Assembly: GCA_001314865.1 (NCBI GenBank)
Contig: LJZR01000024.1
Coordinates: 1 to 64,000 of the forward strand
Source of the DNA: Phormidesmis priestleyi Ana
GTDB lineage: Bacteria > Cyanobacteriota > Cyanobacteriia > Phormidesmidales > Phormidesmidaceae
Direction of reading: 5' to 3'
DNA length: 64,000 bases
A model generated the notes under the pieces. That model was not told where the DNA came from. It worked only from the letters and a program-made list of their open reading frames with translations, and searched no databases. Made by a program: the position numbers and the translations under genes. This document shows, piece after piece, positions 34,663-43,201 of this stretch. Position 1 is the first letter of the stretch. Every line of letters begins with the position of its first letter.

Positions 34663-34971
34663 TTATGAGCGGAATTGCTCAACCGCCTCGGTGTAGCGAA
34701 TCGGCAGCACAAACTCCAGGTTTTCGTGGGGGCGCGCAATGATGTGAGTAGAGAGCACTTCACCGCCATTAACTCGCTTGACCGACTCAACTCCTGCCGA
34801 GACAGAAGCTTGAACCTCAGAAACGTCACCACGAACGATTACCGTTACGCGCCCGCTTCCGATTTTTTCATAACCCACTAGGGTCACGCGAGCCGCTTTA
34901 ACCATGGCGTCAGCCGCTTCAACTACTGCGGGGAAACCCTTTGTTTCAATCATTCCAACAGCAATAGGCAT
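34663..34971 (-). CDS. ccmK2: Carboxysome shell protein CcmK2
   Basis: This is the first gene of the ccm operon and the major facet hexamer. The 102-residue BMC protein starts [20 protein letters not shown] and has the same pore region (KIGSGR) and [20 protein letters not shown] as CcmK1, but ends at QFRS, the typical short CcmK2 C-terminus. A strong AAGGAG lies 10 nt before the ATG. The operon promoter should lie in the 800-bp region upstream, which is shared with the divergent NDH-1MS' locus. Confidence 0.95.
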   Translation of the reverse strand: MPIAVGMIETKGFPAVVEAADAMVKAARVTLVGYEKIGSGRVTVIVRGDVSEVQASVSAGVESVKRVNGGEVLSTHIIARPHENLEFVLPIRYTEAVEQFRS

Positions 34972-35771
34972 TAGTCGAAATCTCCTTCAAATAAAAAGCT
35001 CTTGAGTTAGGATCAGGTCCAATTTCTGAATAGAATTGCCCAAGCTGAGTAGGTCCTGCTTTGGCTTTGGAGATCTCTGGAAATCTCTACAACGTAATGC
35101 CCTAATAGCGCATATTTATGTAGTTAGAAAAACCAGCTATTTCTATACCCGAATATTCTTCGAGCAAGATTAATTCCTTAGTTATTTCAACGAGTGAATG
35201 TCGAATCAATTTCTAAGTTAATTATCTAAGAAAATGGCCTCAAAAATCTTTCTCAGACGAGCCTGTATAACTCCTGCGTCATAACTCAGAATAAAGTGAC
35301 GTTGCCCCTTTGACAATATAAGCCGTAATGATTGTTGCTAATAGTGAGCATTATTAAAGCTTATGCGGGGATCTTTGACTTTTGTGTTTAAAAGTTAAGT
35401 TGTGCATGCGTTGGGTGTGTGCTGGTTGGGTGCTTGTTATTTGCTATTCAGGCGGTTTAGATGAGCGATCGCGCAGCTCACAAAGCAGCTCACAAAGCAG
35501 TGACCTTAAAGTCATTCCCCATAAAGATCCCCGCTAAAGCGCCTAGCCGTACAAGCGATCCGCAAGCGATCCATTGGTCAGGTAATATAAACAAACCTAA
35601 TCTCATACCCAAGGCGGACTCAAAGCGTCAAAATTCAAGGCAAATTTACTTTGCTTTCCCCTCGTTAAGAATAGTCGCTTGTCGATTTTGTAGTCTTCGC
35701 AAAATAGACGTCACCGCAACCGACTGAGCCATTTTTTTGATTGATTTTTAAAAAATTCTGAAGTGCTAGTA
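34972..35771. promoter_or_regulatory. Divergent control region of ccm and ndhF4 operons
   Basis: This 800-bp AT-rich region should hold promoters for both CO2-concentrating operons. I looked for the NdhR/CcmR half sites (TCAATG...ATCAAT) and saw only isolated ATCAAT-like words near 35210. An 88-codon plus-strand frame at 35461-35727 is basic, has no family character and no ribosome binding site, and is not called. Confidence 0.5.
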
Positions 35772-37604
35772 ATGCAGTTTCTCATTCAGTGGAGTTGGTT
35801 GATCCCGATGTACGGGCTCGTAGGTGCGCTCCTTGCGCTACCCTGGGCAACTCGGCTAATTCGCCGGACGGGCCCTCGGCCAGCCATGTATATCAACGTT
35901 TTGATGACGGCGCTGGCCTCTCTGCATGGGTTGCTGCTCATGCAGGCTATTTGGAATACCGGCACTCAGGTGGTGAGTTTTGAATGGCTGAGTGTCGCAG
36001 GGCTCAATCTGTCAGCCTCTTTGGATCTCTCAGCAGTAAACCTCATCTTTTTGGAGTTGACCGTGGGGCTGAGTCTGCTGGCCCAGGTATTTGCTATGGG
36101 TTATCTGGAAAAAGACTGGGCGCTGGCCAGATTTTTTGCGCTGATGGGCTTTTTTGAAGGCGCAATTAGCGGCGTGATTCTTAGCAGTTCCCTATTCTCT
36201 AGCTATTTTTTGCTGGAGATGCTAACCCTTTCTACTTACTTAATTGTTGGCTTTTGGTATGCTCAACCGTTGGTAATTACAGCCGCTCGCGATGCTTTTT
36301 TGACCAAGCGAGTCGGCGATGTGCTGCTATTTATGGGCCTTATTGCGCTGAGTACCTATGCGGGCTCGCTGCGTTTTGACGATCTCTATAACTGGGTTAA
36401 AAATGCCGAGATCACACCGTTAGCAGCAACGCTAACCGGGCTTGCGCTGATTGCTGGCCCCACCGGGAAGTGCGCTCAATTCCCTTTGCACCTGTGGCTA
36501 GACGAGGCGATGGAAGGGCCTAGCCCCGCCTCTATTTTAAGAAATTCGGTCGTTGTGACCTGCGGCGCTTATGTGCTGATAAAGCTTCAGCCCGTGGTGG
36601 TCATTTCGCCGATTACGCTGGATGTGTTGATTGCGATCGGGGCCATTACAGCCGTGGGTGCATCGTTTGTTTCACTGGCCCAAATCGACTTTAAGCGAAC
36701 ATTTTCATATTCTACAAGTGCTTACATTGGCTTGGTGTTTATTGCGGTGGGTACTGAGTGGCCGGGTGTGGCCTTTATGCTGCTCTTTACGCATGCACTC
36801 GGCAAGGCGCTGATTTTTATGAGCGTAGGTTCGATCATTTATTCGACGAATAATCAGGACTTAACAGAGCTGGGCGGTCTTTGGTCACGCATGCCCGCGA
36901 CAACGATTGCCTACCTCACTGGGTCACTCGGCTTAACAGGCATCCTGCCCTTTGGCTGCTTTTGGGCGTTTTGCCTGGGTATTGAGTTTTTGTGGCAGGA
37001 GCATCCGCTGCTGGTCGGCGTGTTTTTGCTGGTGAATTTTGTCACGGTGCTGAATTTGGTGCGAGTGTATCGGCTGGTGTTTTTGGGTCAGCCGCAGCCT
37101 AAGACGCATCGTACGCCTGAAGTGGGTTGGTTGATGGCGGTGCCTATGGTGACCCTCTCAACAATTGTTTTGCTTGTACCTGGAATTATGTGGCGGATGG
37201 CGTTGCTGCCGCCTTTGGCGTATTTTAACCTGGCCGCGATCGCTGTTTTGGTCGGCTCTGGTGTTTTGGGTTTGGCAGTGGGTTGGTACTTGCCGCTTAA
37301 CCGGGCTTGGTCTCGCTCTAGCATGATGTGGCTGCGCGTATTGCAAGACTGGCTTGGTAACGACTTTTATACCGAGAAGCTCTATGAAGGCACGGTTGTA
37401 AGGTTGGTGTCTCGGCTGTCGGCGTTGAGCAATTGGCTGGATCGCTATGTGATTGACGGCGCGGTGAATTTTGTAGGTGCGGCGTCTTTACTGAGTGGAG
37501 AGGGCTTAAAGTATAGTGCGTCGGGGCGATCTCAAAACTACATTCTGACGATTATGTTAGGCGTCGGCCTAGTGGCACTGATGACCACCTGGAAGATGTG
37601 GTAA
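35772..37604 (+). CDS. ndhF4: NDH-1MS' subunit NdhF4
   Basis: NdhF4 is the NuoL/ND5-like proton-pumping subunit of the constitutive low-affinity CO2-uptake NDH-1 complex on thylakoids. The ATG chosen gives 610 residues; a GTG three codons upstream is possible. The N-terminus has the NdhF4-type IRRTGPRPAMYINVLMTALA (20 residues). Antiporter-like helices follow with conserved charged residues (KRVGDVLLFMG, GPTGKCAQFPLHLWLDEAMEGP split as PTGKCAQFPLHLWLDEAM, ALGKALIFM). The C-terminal lateral region is shorter than in respiratory NdhF1. It is followed by ndhD4 (152 bp) and cupB. Confidence 0.92.
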   Translation: MQFLIQWSWLIPMYGLVGALLALPWATRLIRRTGPRPAMYINVLMTALASLHGLLLMQAIWNTGTQVVSFEWLSVAGLNLSASLDLSAVNLIFLELTVGLSLLAQVFAMGYLEKDWALARFFALMGFFEGAISGVILSSSLFSSYFLLEMLTLSTYLIVGFWYAQPLVITAARDAFLTKRVGDVLLFMGLIALSTYAGSLRFDDLYNWVKNAEITPLAATLTGLALIAGPTGKCAQFPLHLWLDEAMEGPSPASILRNSVVVTCGAYVLIKLQPVVVISPITLDVLIAIGAITAVGASFVSLAQIDFKRTFSYSTSAYIGLVFIAVGTEWPGVAFMLLFTHALGKALIFMSVGSIIYSTNNQDLTELGGLWSRMPATTIAYLTGSLGLTGILPFGCFWAFCLGIEFLWQEHPLLVGVFLLVNFVTVLNLVRVYRLVFLGQPQPKTHRTPEVGWLMAVPMVTLSTIVLLVPGIMWRMALLPPLAYFNLAAIAVLVGSGVLGLAVGWYLPLNRAWSRSSMMWLRVLQDWLGNDFYTEKLYEGTVVRLVSRLSALSNWLDRYVIDGAVNFVGAASLLSGEGLKYSASGRSQNYILTIMLGVGLVALMTTWKMW

Positions 37605-37672
37605 AGGGCGCTGAAGCCCGCAGGATATCAGGTAAAGCGAATCTGTAAGGAAAAGGGCTAAGGGTAAAGCGC

Positions 37673-37715
37673 CCAGAGAGAAAGAGGCCAGAGAGAAAGA
37701 GGCCAGAGATAAGGA
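37673..37715. repeat. 15-bp tandem array between ndhF4 and ndhD4
   Basis: About 2.7 copies of CCAGAGAGAAAGAGG fill the middle of the 152-bp gap, before the GTG start of ndhD4. Confidence 0.8.
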
Positions 37716-37756
37716 GATAAAGGCCAGTGTGGTCAGGATTTAAGGATAAATAAACC

Positions 37757-39289
37757 GTGTTACTAAGTTCGCTACTGTTAATTCCGGCTTTGGGCGCTTT
37801 AATTATTAGCCTGTGGCCGAGCCAGCTAGAGCCTCGTCAGGCCCGGTTAGGGTCGCTGATTACGCTGAGCATAGCGCTGACGCTGTCACTTTACTTGGCC
37901 AGTCAGTTTGATATTAGCAATCCTGGCTTTCAGTTTGCTGAGCAGATAAACTGGCTGGAGCCGCTCGGCCTCACCTATAGCTTGGCCGTAGATGGCATCG
38001 CGTTGCCGCTGGTGATCATCAACAGTTTGCTGAGCTTGGTTTCGGTATACATCAGCGGCGAGGTTAAGCGACCTCGGCTGTACTATGTCATGCTGCTGCT
38101 CATCTCTAGTGCGGTATCGGGTGCCTTTTTGGCCCACAATCTGATGCTGTTCTTTATTTTTTATGAGTTAGAGCTAATTCCGCTATATCTGCTGATTGCG
38201 ATTTGGGGCGGGGCGAGGCGAGGCTATGCGGCCACCAAATTTTTAATTTACACAGCCTTTTCTGGAATTTTGATTCTAGGCGCGTTTTTGGGTCTAGGGT
38301 TGCTGTCGGGTACTGGCAGTTTTGACTATGATCCGGCGCTCGCTCAGACCCTGACCATGGCTCAGCAGACGGTGCTCATGGGTGCTTTGCTGGTAGGCTT
38401 TGGCATTAAAATTCCGCTGGTTCCCTTTCATACCTGGTTGCCTGATGCCCATGTAGAGGCTTCTACGCCTGTGTCGGTACTATTGGCGGGGGTGCTACTT
38501 AAGCTGGGCACCTATGGGATTTTAAGATTTTGCGTTGGGCTTTTTCCCGATGCCTGGCTTCAGCTTTCGCCCTGGCTTGCCTGGTGGGCGGTGGTGAGCG
38601 TGCTGTACGGATCGCTAGCGGCGATCGCCCAGACCGATATGAAAAAGATGGTGGCCTACAGCTCGGTGGGGCATATGGGCTATATTTTGCTCGCTGCTGC
38701 TGCTGCCACGCCTTTGAGCATTTTGGGCACCGAAATGCAGATGGTGAGCCATGGTTTAATTTCAGCGCTGATGTTTTTGCTGGTGGGCATCGTGCATAAA
38801 AAAGCGGGAACTCGCGATCTCACCATTTTGAGTGGACTCATGGCTCCCGAGCGAGGGCTGCCTTTTGTGGGTTCGGTGATGATTCTCGGCGCGATGGCCA
38901 GTGCTGGGATTCCTGGTATGGTGGGCTTTATTTCAGAATTTATTGTGTTTCGGGGTAGCTTTGAGCAGTATGCTCCCCAAACGCTATTGTGTATGGTGGG
39001 CTCCGGACTGACGGCAGTATACTTTTTGCTAATGATCAATCGGGTGTTTTTTGGCCGACTCAATGTATCGTTGCCTCAACTGGGTACGCCAGTAGATACG
39101 CTCATTTCTGGCGTAAAGTGGCGCGATCGCCTACCGGCGTTGGCCCTGGTATTGTTGATTTTTGCCTTTGGTTTACAGCCAGAGTGGATGACTCGCTGGA
39201 TGGAATCGACCACGACAACCTTTGTTAGCACTGCCCAGCAAGTGGCTGTCCAATCAGGTGAAAAACCCCAGATGAACAACGCACTATGA
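37757..39289 (+). CDS. ndhD4: NDH-1MS' subunit NdhD4
   Basis: NdhD4 is the NuoM/ND4-like membrane subunit of the CO2-uptake complex. The 510-residue protein starts with GTG and has about 14 helices. Conserved elements are LVIINSLLSLVSVYISGEVK, FFIFYELELIPLYLLIAIWGG (with the key Glu in YELELIPLYL), KIPLVPFHTWLPDAHVEAST (20 residues) and the TM5/TM7-type Lys and His residues. IAQTDMKKMVAYSSVGHMG follows. The NuoM-type proton channel residues are intact. It overlaps cupB by four bases (ATGA), so the two are translationally coupled. Confidence 0.93.
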   Translation: MLLSSLLLIPALGALIISLWPSQLEPRQARLGSLITLSIALTLSLYLASQFDISNPGFQFAEQINWLEPLGLTYSLAVDGIALPLVIINSLLSLVSVYISGEVKRPRLYYVMLLLISSAVSGAFLAHNLMLFFIFYELELIPLYLLIAIWGGARRGYAATKFLIYTAFSGILILGAFLGLGLLSGTGSFDYDPALAQTLTMAQQTVLMGALLVGFGIKIPLVPFHTWLPDAHVEASTPVSVLLAGVLLKLGTYGILRFCVGLFPDAWLQLSPWLAWWAVVSVLYGSLAAIAQTDMKKMVAYSSVGHMGYILLAAAAATPLSILGTEMQMVSHGLISALMFLLVGIVHKKAGTRDLTILSGLMAPERGLPFVGSVMILGAMASAGIPGMVGFISEFIVFRGSFEQYAPQTLLCMVGSGLTAVYFLLMINRVFFGRLNVSLPQLGTPVDTLISGVKWRDRLPALALVLLIFAFGLQPEWMTRWMESTTTTFVSTAQQVAVQSGEKPQMNNAL

Positions 39290-40455
39290 CCAAAACATCT
39301 TCTGAGACGAAAGCACCTTCTAAGACCCTTTTCAAAGCCGCGCCCGTTTATTCTTCATCGGACTATATTGATCGCTTAGTGGCTGGGGAGACGCTGCTCC
39401 CCGAAACGCCCGAAAACCTCAAAGAAGTAGTAGGTGTGTTAGATGCCTATGGCATTGTGCTAGATGCCTATTCGATTAACCTTAACTATATTGCCGAGCA
39501 TCAGTTTTTGAAACTGGTGCCTATTTTTAAATACTTTAACGGTGAGATTACGCCCCAGAAGATTCTCAAACATCTGTGGCATGATCGCATCAACTATGAA
39601 TATGCCGAGTATGTCATGCGAACGATGATGTGGCACGGTGGCGGTGGTCTTGAGACTTATTTGGATTCAGATGACTTTTGGGCTTGCTGTAGTCCTGCCA
39701 TTCAAGCCAAGATTCGTTTGAATCCTATATTGCGATCGCTCAACGCAACGTTTCCTAATTTTTTGCCCGAACAGGTTCGTCAGCTTTGCTACTACTCAGG
39801 ACTAGGCCAGTTTTGGCGCGTCATGAGCGATGCCTTTATGTATTTGGCTCGCTCGTATAACCAGGGCAAAATCAAGTCGCTAGCAGAGGTTGTGGCGCTC
39901 GTAAAATCAGAACTCGTTGCCAATGCTACTCAGCCCATTACCTATTCAGTAGAGATTGGTGGCACTCAGTACGACATTATTCCTGAGTCGGTCGGACTCA
40001 CTTTTTTACCTGATACGGCGGTGCCCTACGTAGAAACCATATTTTTAAGAGGCGCGCCGTTTTTTGGCACGGTGTCTTATAACGCTCAAGCCCAGCAAGT
40101 CCCTATTGACCAGGCCCAGTTTGCTTATGGTGCGCTCTTTGCTGACCCGCTTCCTATTGGCGGTGCGGGCATTCCACCCACACTCCTGATGCAGGACATG
40201 CGTCACTATGTTCCTGATTACCTACGAGAGATTTACCAACGTTCCAAGCGCGGTCAGGATGACATTCGCGTGCAGCTTGGCCAGAGTTTTCAAAAGTCAA
40301 TGTTTTGCGTCACTGAGGCCGCTGTGCGAGGCATGATGCCCTACGCTCCTGATACCGAAGACCCTAAAGAGCAGGTGCTCAACCGGGACTACCTAAGCGG
40401 TTGGATGAAAAGGCTATCCGAGTCTCGTTTAGACGTGGTGCAAATTAAAGACTAG
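39286..40455 (+). CDS. cupB: CO2 hydration protein CupB
   Basis: CupB (ChpX) is the peripheral subunit that gives NDH-1MS' its carbonic-anhydrase-like activity, converting CO2 to bicarbonate at the cost of photosynthetic electron flow. The 389-residue protein shows the family's conserved core: LNYIAEHQFLKLVPIFKYFNG, seen as EHQFLKLVPIFKYFNG; HDRINYEYAEYVMRTMMWHGG (MRTMMWHGGGGLETYL); GQFWRVMSDAFMYLA; and ALFADPLPIGGAGIPPTLLMQDMRHYVP, seen as PLPIGGAGIPPTLL. His and Cys residues near MMWHG and WACCSP could be zinc ligands. The start codon overlaps the ndhD4 stop. Confidence 0.93.
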   Translation: MTKTSSETKAPSKTLFKAAPVYSSSDYIDRLVAGETLLPETPENLKEVVGVLDAYGIVLDAYSINLNYIAEHQFLKLVPIFKYFNGEITPQKILKHLWHDRINYEYAEYVMRTMMWHGGGGLETYLDSDDFWACCSPAIQAKIRLNPILRSLNATFPNFLPEQVRQLCYYSGLGQFWRVMSDAFMYLARSYNQGKIKSLAEVVALVKSELVANATQPITYSVEIGGTQYDIIPESVGLTFLPDTAVPYVETIFLRGAPFFGTVSYNAQAQQVPIDQAQFAYGALFADPLPIGGAGIPPTLLMQDMRHYVPDYLREIYQRSKRGQDDIRVQLGQSFQKSMFCVTEAAVRGMMPYAPDTEDPKEQVLNRDYLSGWMKRLSESRLDVVQIKD

Positions 40456-40468
40456 ATATCATATCTAT

Positions 40469-40516
40469 CCTGATAACTCGCCTGATAACTCGCCTGATAA
40501 CTCGCCTGATAACTCG
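40469..40516. repeat. 12-bp tandem array after cupB
   Basis: Four perfect copies of CCTGATAACTCG lie between the cupB stop codon and a terminator-like hairpin. Confidence 0.9.
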
Positions 40517-40517
40517 A

Positions 40518-40546
40518 TAGCCTTGCAAAGGATCTCTGCAAGGCTA
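40518..40546 (+). terminator. Hairpin after the ndhF4-ndhD4-cupB operon
   Basis: The stem TAGCCTTGCA/TGCAAGGCTA (10 bp, perfect) with a 9-nt loop follows the cupB gene. No T run follows, so it may be a Rho-independent terminator of poor quality or a 3' stability hairpin. Confidence 0.6.
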
Positions 40547-40576
40547 TATGTAAAGGTATATGCAACAATTCAGCGC

Positions 40577-40795
40577 TTAGCCCAACCGTTTGTGCATCCA
40601 CTCCGGCGAATGTGCCGAATTGCGATGCTGAGACCGAGATGCAATCCACTGATCACGAGGCGCTGCTGTCCAGAGCTGAGGGGATGCTAGGGCCTCTCTA
40701 GATTCTTGTGCATGCTTTTTCGATACGCCATAGAAGCCTACTGCTAAGAAGGTAATGGGCGAGGTAACTATAACCGCGATCGCTAATCCAATCAT
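40577..40795 (-). CDS. Small membrane protein (72 aa), tentative
   Basis: A 72-residue frame opens with one hydrophobic helix (MIGLAIAVIVTSPITFLAVGFYGV) followed by a soluble Ser/His/Arg-rich tail (KKHAQESREALASPQLWTAA). The topology is plausible for a one-pass membrane protein and the helix start is natural. The ribosome binding site is weak (GAGTG) and I do not recognise the family. It lies between cupB and the SLH/hydrolase gene, on the strand opposite to cupB. Confidence 0.4.
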   Translation of the reverse strand: MIGLAIAVIVTSPITFLAVGFYGVSKKHAQESREALASPQLWTAAPRDQWIASRSQHRNSAHSPEWMHKRLG

Positions 40796-41110
40796 TTACT
40801 ACACTCAGACGTTTGGATACATAGCGTACCCAAATTTACTCAGTGATTAGGTTTATATGAAGTTGGGCGGTTCAGGTGTAACAAATTGCATAAAATACTT
40901 TAAACAATTTACGTTGCTAAATGCCTTAGTACCCCTTTATTTTTGGGCAACGCTCGCTTCTGAAGAGAACCCTTGGTCCTGAGCCTTGGTCCTGAGCCTT
41001 GGTTCTGAGTCTTGATTCTGAGCCTTGGTTCTGAGCCTTGATTCTGAGCCTTGGTTTTGAGGAAGAACGCAGCAAAAACTACAAAATGCCCGGTCTATAA
41101 AATGCCTAGC
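40796..41110. other. Intergenic with a long tandem array
   Basis: This 315-bp gap is dominated by a seven-copy 13-bp array and then by three AAAATGCC-containing duplications near 41080-41120 that run into the hydrolase stop region. No ORF is supported. Confidence 0.6.
40971..41061. repeat. 13-bp tandem array, seven copies
   Basis: Seven contiguous copies of CCTTGGTTCTGAG with C/T and G/A variants. This has the most copies of any array in the window. It lies about 50 bp downstream of the minus-strand hydrolase stop codon. Confidence 0.93.
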
Positions 41111-42964
41111 CTACAAAATGCCGAGTACTGTGCGACGAATAATTTCCGTCACAGCAGCAGACATCAGGGCGTCTACATATCGTGCTTCGGCATTGGCCTC
41201 GCTGACATCTTGCGCCGCAATGAGTGTGAGGCAAAGGGTGTGACGCTGGTAGGCAGCGGTGGGGTCGGGTGCGCCTGTGACGGCAAGGCTACGCGGCAGG
41301 CTGAACTGAGCGAGGGCGCAGTAGGTGAGTTCGGTGCGATCGCGACTATCGCTGCGGCCAAATCCGCTTTTAGAAATGACCACGGGCGATCGCACCCATT
41401 CCGTCAAACCCAATGTTTCAATCGCGACATCGATATACCTAGCCGTGTCCATCGCCATGGCCTTGATAATACTGGCAAGTCCCCGCGTTTGCAGATCGGG
41501 AATTCGTGAGCTAGCCGGAAGCTGCCAATGCCAACCGGCCATAGACAGTAGCCGGGTCAAATCGTAGGTAGACATCAGGTTTTCGCCGTTATGCGTAACC
41601 CGAGACGCCTTCAGTACAACCTGGTTAAACTGCGCACTCCATAGCTCTGGGTACTGAATAAAGGGCACCTCACCGTAGCGCCCCCGAAAAGAAAGCGACT
41701 GATTGCCTGTCATCTGCCGGGTCCATTTCTCTAATCGTTCGGGCGTCTCAAAATTTTTGAACATGACCGCTAGCGAGTTAGAGGTCGCAATGCGATTGTC
41801 GTAGGTCATAATGCCGCTGGCCAACTCCTCAAACGAGTAGCCGCTGGATTGACCTGTGCTACCGGCAGCGCGGACTCTGCACTGGCTTAAGTCCAAACTG
41901 GGAATTGCTCGATTCGCCTGGGCTGCGACGTTCAGCAGCGGAATAAACTTGGTCGAACTCCACATTTGGCGATCGCTCAATGCATCACGCCCTAGCCAGC
42001 GACCCTGCAACTTGCCTTCCTGCATGGTCGAAAGACACACACAGCCCGACAAAATATCTGCTGGTAAAAAGTCTAAGCCGTTCTCATCGACAAAAAATAA
42101 ATCGCCTGTTTTGGGATAAACCGCAGTGTTGGTCGCAGCCACAGTGCCGAGCTGCCTCGCCGGTTTTAGTGGGGCGGCAATGTCCTCTGGTTGCTGCAAT
42201 CGCTGCGCAAACTGGTTAATGTCTTTGCGGTAGGGCGACTTTGAAACGCCCAAATCGAGAAATGCCAGGTTACTTTGATCAAATCCTGCTTCTGCTTGCA
42301 GCATCCGATTGAAAACCAGATCTGTGTTTTGGGCAGCCTCCAGCGCTGGGTGGGTGGAGGCCAGTTCGGCGGTCGGAATATCCAATGCGCGGCATAGTAA
42401 AGATGCGATCTCACCTCGGGTGACCGGCTGATTGGGCCTCAATAAACGGGGCTGGTCAATTTGTTCGAGCAGCTGACGTCTGAGAGCCGCTGCGATCGCG
42501 CCTTTACCATAGGCTGGAATCTGGTCGGCATCACTAAAGTACTGCGCAATCAGAGCCATTTCCGAGGCCACGCTCGCGGTTGGCGAAGCCGGTTCGTCTA
42601 AAATGTTCATCTCCACGCCCCGAGTGGCCTCTAGCCCTTTGATTAAAACCACCACGGCCTGCAACCGGGAGATCGCCTGCTTGGGGCGAAAAGTCCCATT
42701 TTCGTAGCCCCCAAATAGGCCATGCCGAGTTGCCCAATGGATTGCTTCAGAGGCCCAATATTCCTTCGGCACATCTCTAAAGGTTTGCGGTGACTTCTGC
42801 TCACTCAGCTCGGTAAATACCTTCGGCATCATCGCGGCAAACTCAGCGCGAGTTACGGTAGAGAGCGGACGAAAGGTCCCTTTCGGATAGCCGTTGACGA
42901 TCTGACGCTGAGCCAACGCCACAATGCACTCACGAGCCCAGTGGTTTGCAATATCAGAAAACAT
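41111..42964 (-). CDS. SLH-domain protein with serine beta-lactamase/PBP-like domain, no signal peptide
   Basis: Residues 1-190 of this 617-residue protein are three SLH modules (FSDIANHWARECIVALAQRQ, RDVPKEYWASEAIHWATRHG, and a third near YFSDADQIPAYGKGAIAAAL). The C-terminal domain has penicillin-binding-protein motifs: SSTK with Ser336/Lys339, SNS near 395 and KSG (SKSGFG) near 530. It could be a peptidoglycan peptidase or esterase anchored to the wall. The first SLH module begins at residue 2 and a stop lies in frame shortly upstream, so there is no signal peptide. AGGAA precedes the ATG. Export by an unusual route, or a cytosolic role, must be considered. Confidence 0.75.
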   Translation of the reverse strand: MFSDIANHWARECIVALAQRQIVNGYPKGTFRPLSTVTRAEFAAMMPKVFTELSEQKSPQTFRDVPKEYWASEAIHWATRHGLFGGYENGTFRPKQAISRLQAVVVLIKGLEATRGVEMNILDEPASPTASVASEMALIAQYFSDADQIPAYGKGAIAAALRRQLLEQIDQPRLLRPNQPVTRGEIASLLCRALDIPTAELASTHPALEAAQNTDLVFNRMLQAEAGFDQSNLAFLDLGVSKSPYRKDINQFAQRLQQPEDIAAPLKPARQLGTVAATNTAVYPKTGDLFFVDENGLDFLPADILSGCVCLSTMQEGKLQGRWLGRDALSDRQMWSSTKFIPLLNVAAQANRAIPSLDLSQCRVRAAGSTGQSSGYSFEELASGIMTYDNRIATSNSLAVMFKNFETPERLEKWTRQMTGNQSLSFRGRYGEVPFIQYPELWSAQFNQVVLKASRVTHNGENLMSTYDLTRLLSMAGWHWQLPASSRIPDLQTRGLASIIKAMAMDTARYIDVAIETLGLTEWVRSPVVISKSGFGRSDSRDRTELTYCALAQFSLPRSLAVTGAPDPTAAYQRHTLCLTLIAAQDVSEANAEARYVDALMSAAVTEIIRRTVLGIL

Positions 42965-43201
42965 ATGATCTATTCCTATCTACCTGACTCTGATACGGCA
43001 CTCTATCTCTCATACAGCACTCTGCGTATAAATATGCATACAGCGCTCTGCGTATAAATATGCATACAGCACTCTATGATCGTCTGCCGTAGCTACCGTA
43101 ACGACGGCTCAACATAAACATTGCAACATAAACATTGCAACGAACACCGACGGAATCAAAAAATTGTCGTAGGCTCGAAGAAGATATTTTTTCAGAAATT
43201 T
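42965..43201. other. Divergent control region of the hydrolase and copper ATPase genes
   Basis: The gap contains a 26-bp tandem array (43011-43078) and a 14-bp duplication (GCAACATAAACATT type, near 43111-43139). No CopY/CsoR-like palindrome was recognised. The frame of the ATPase is open back to a TTG at 43121. Confidence 0.5.
43011..43078. repeat. 26-bp tandem array
   Basis: About 2.6 copies of a 26-bp unit (CATACAGCACTCTGCGTATA plus AATATG) lie upstream of the copper ATPase gene and the divergent hydrolase gene, where they could influence both promoters. Confidence 0.85.

Noticed and set aside
35461-35727. 88-codon plus-strand frame between ccmK2 and ndhF4
   Set aside because: Basic, low-complexity translation without family character, no ribosome binding site, and located in the shared promoter region.
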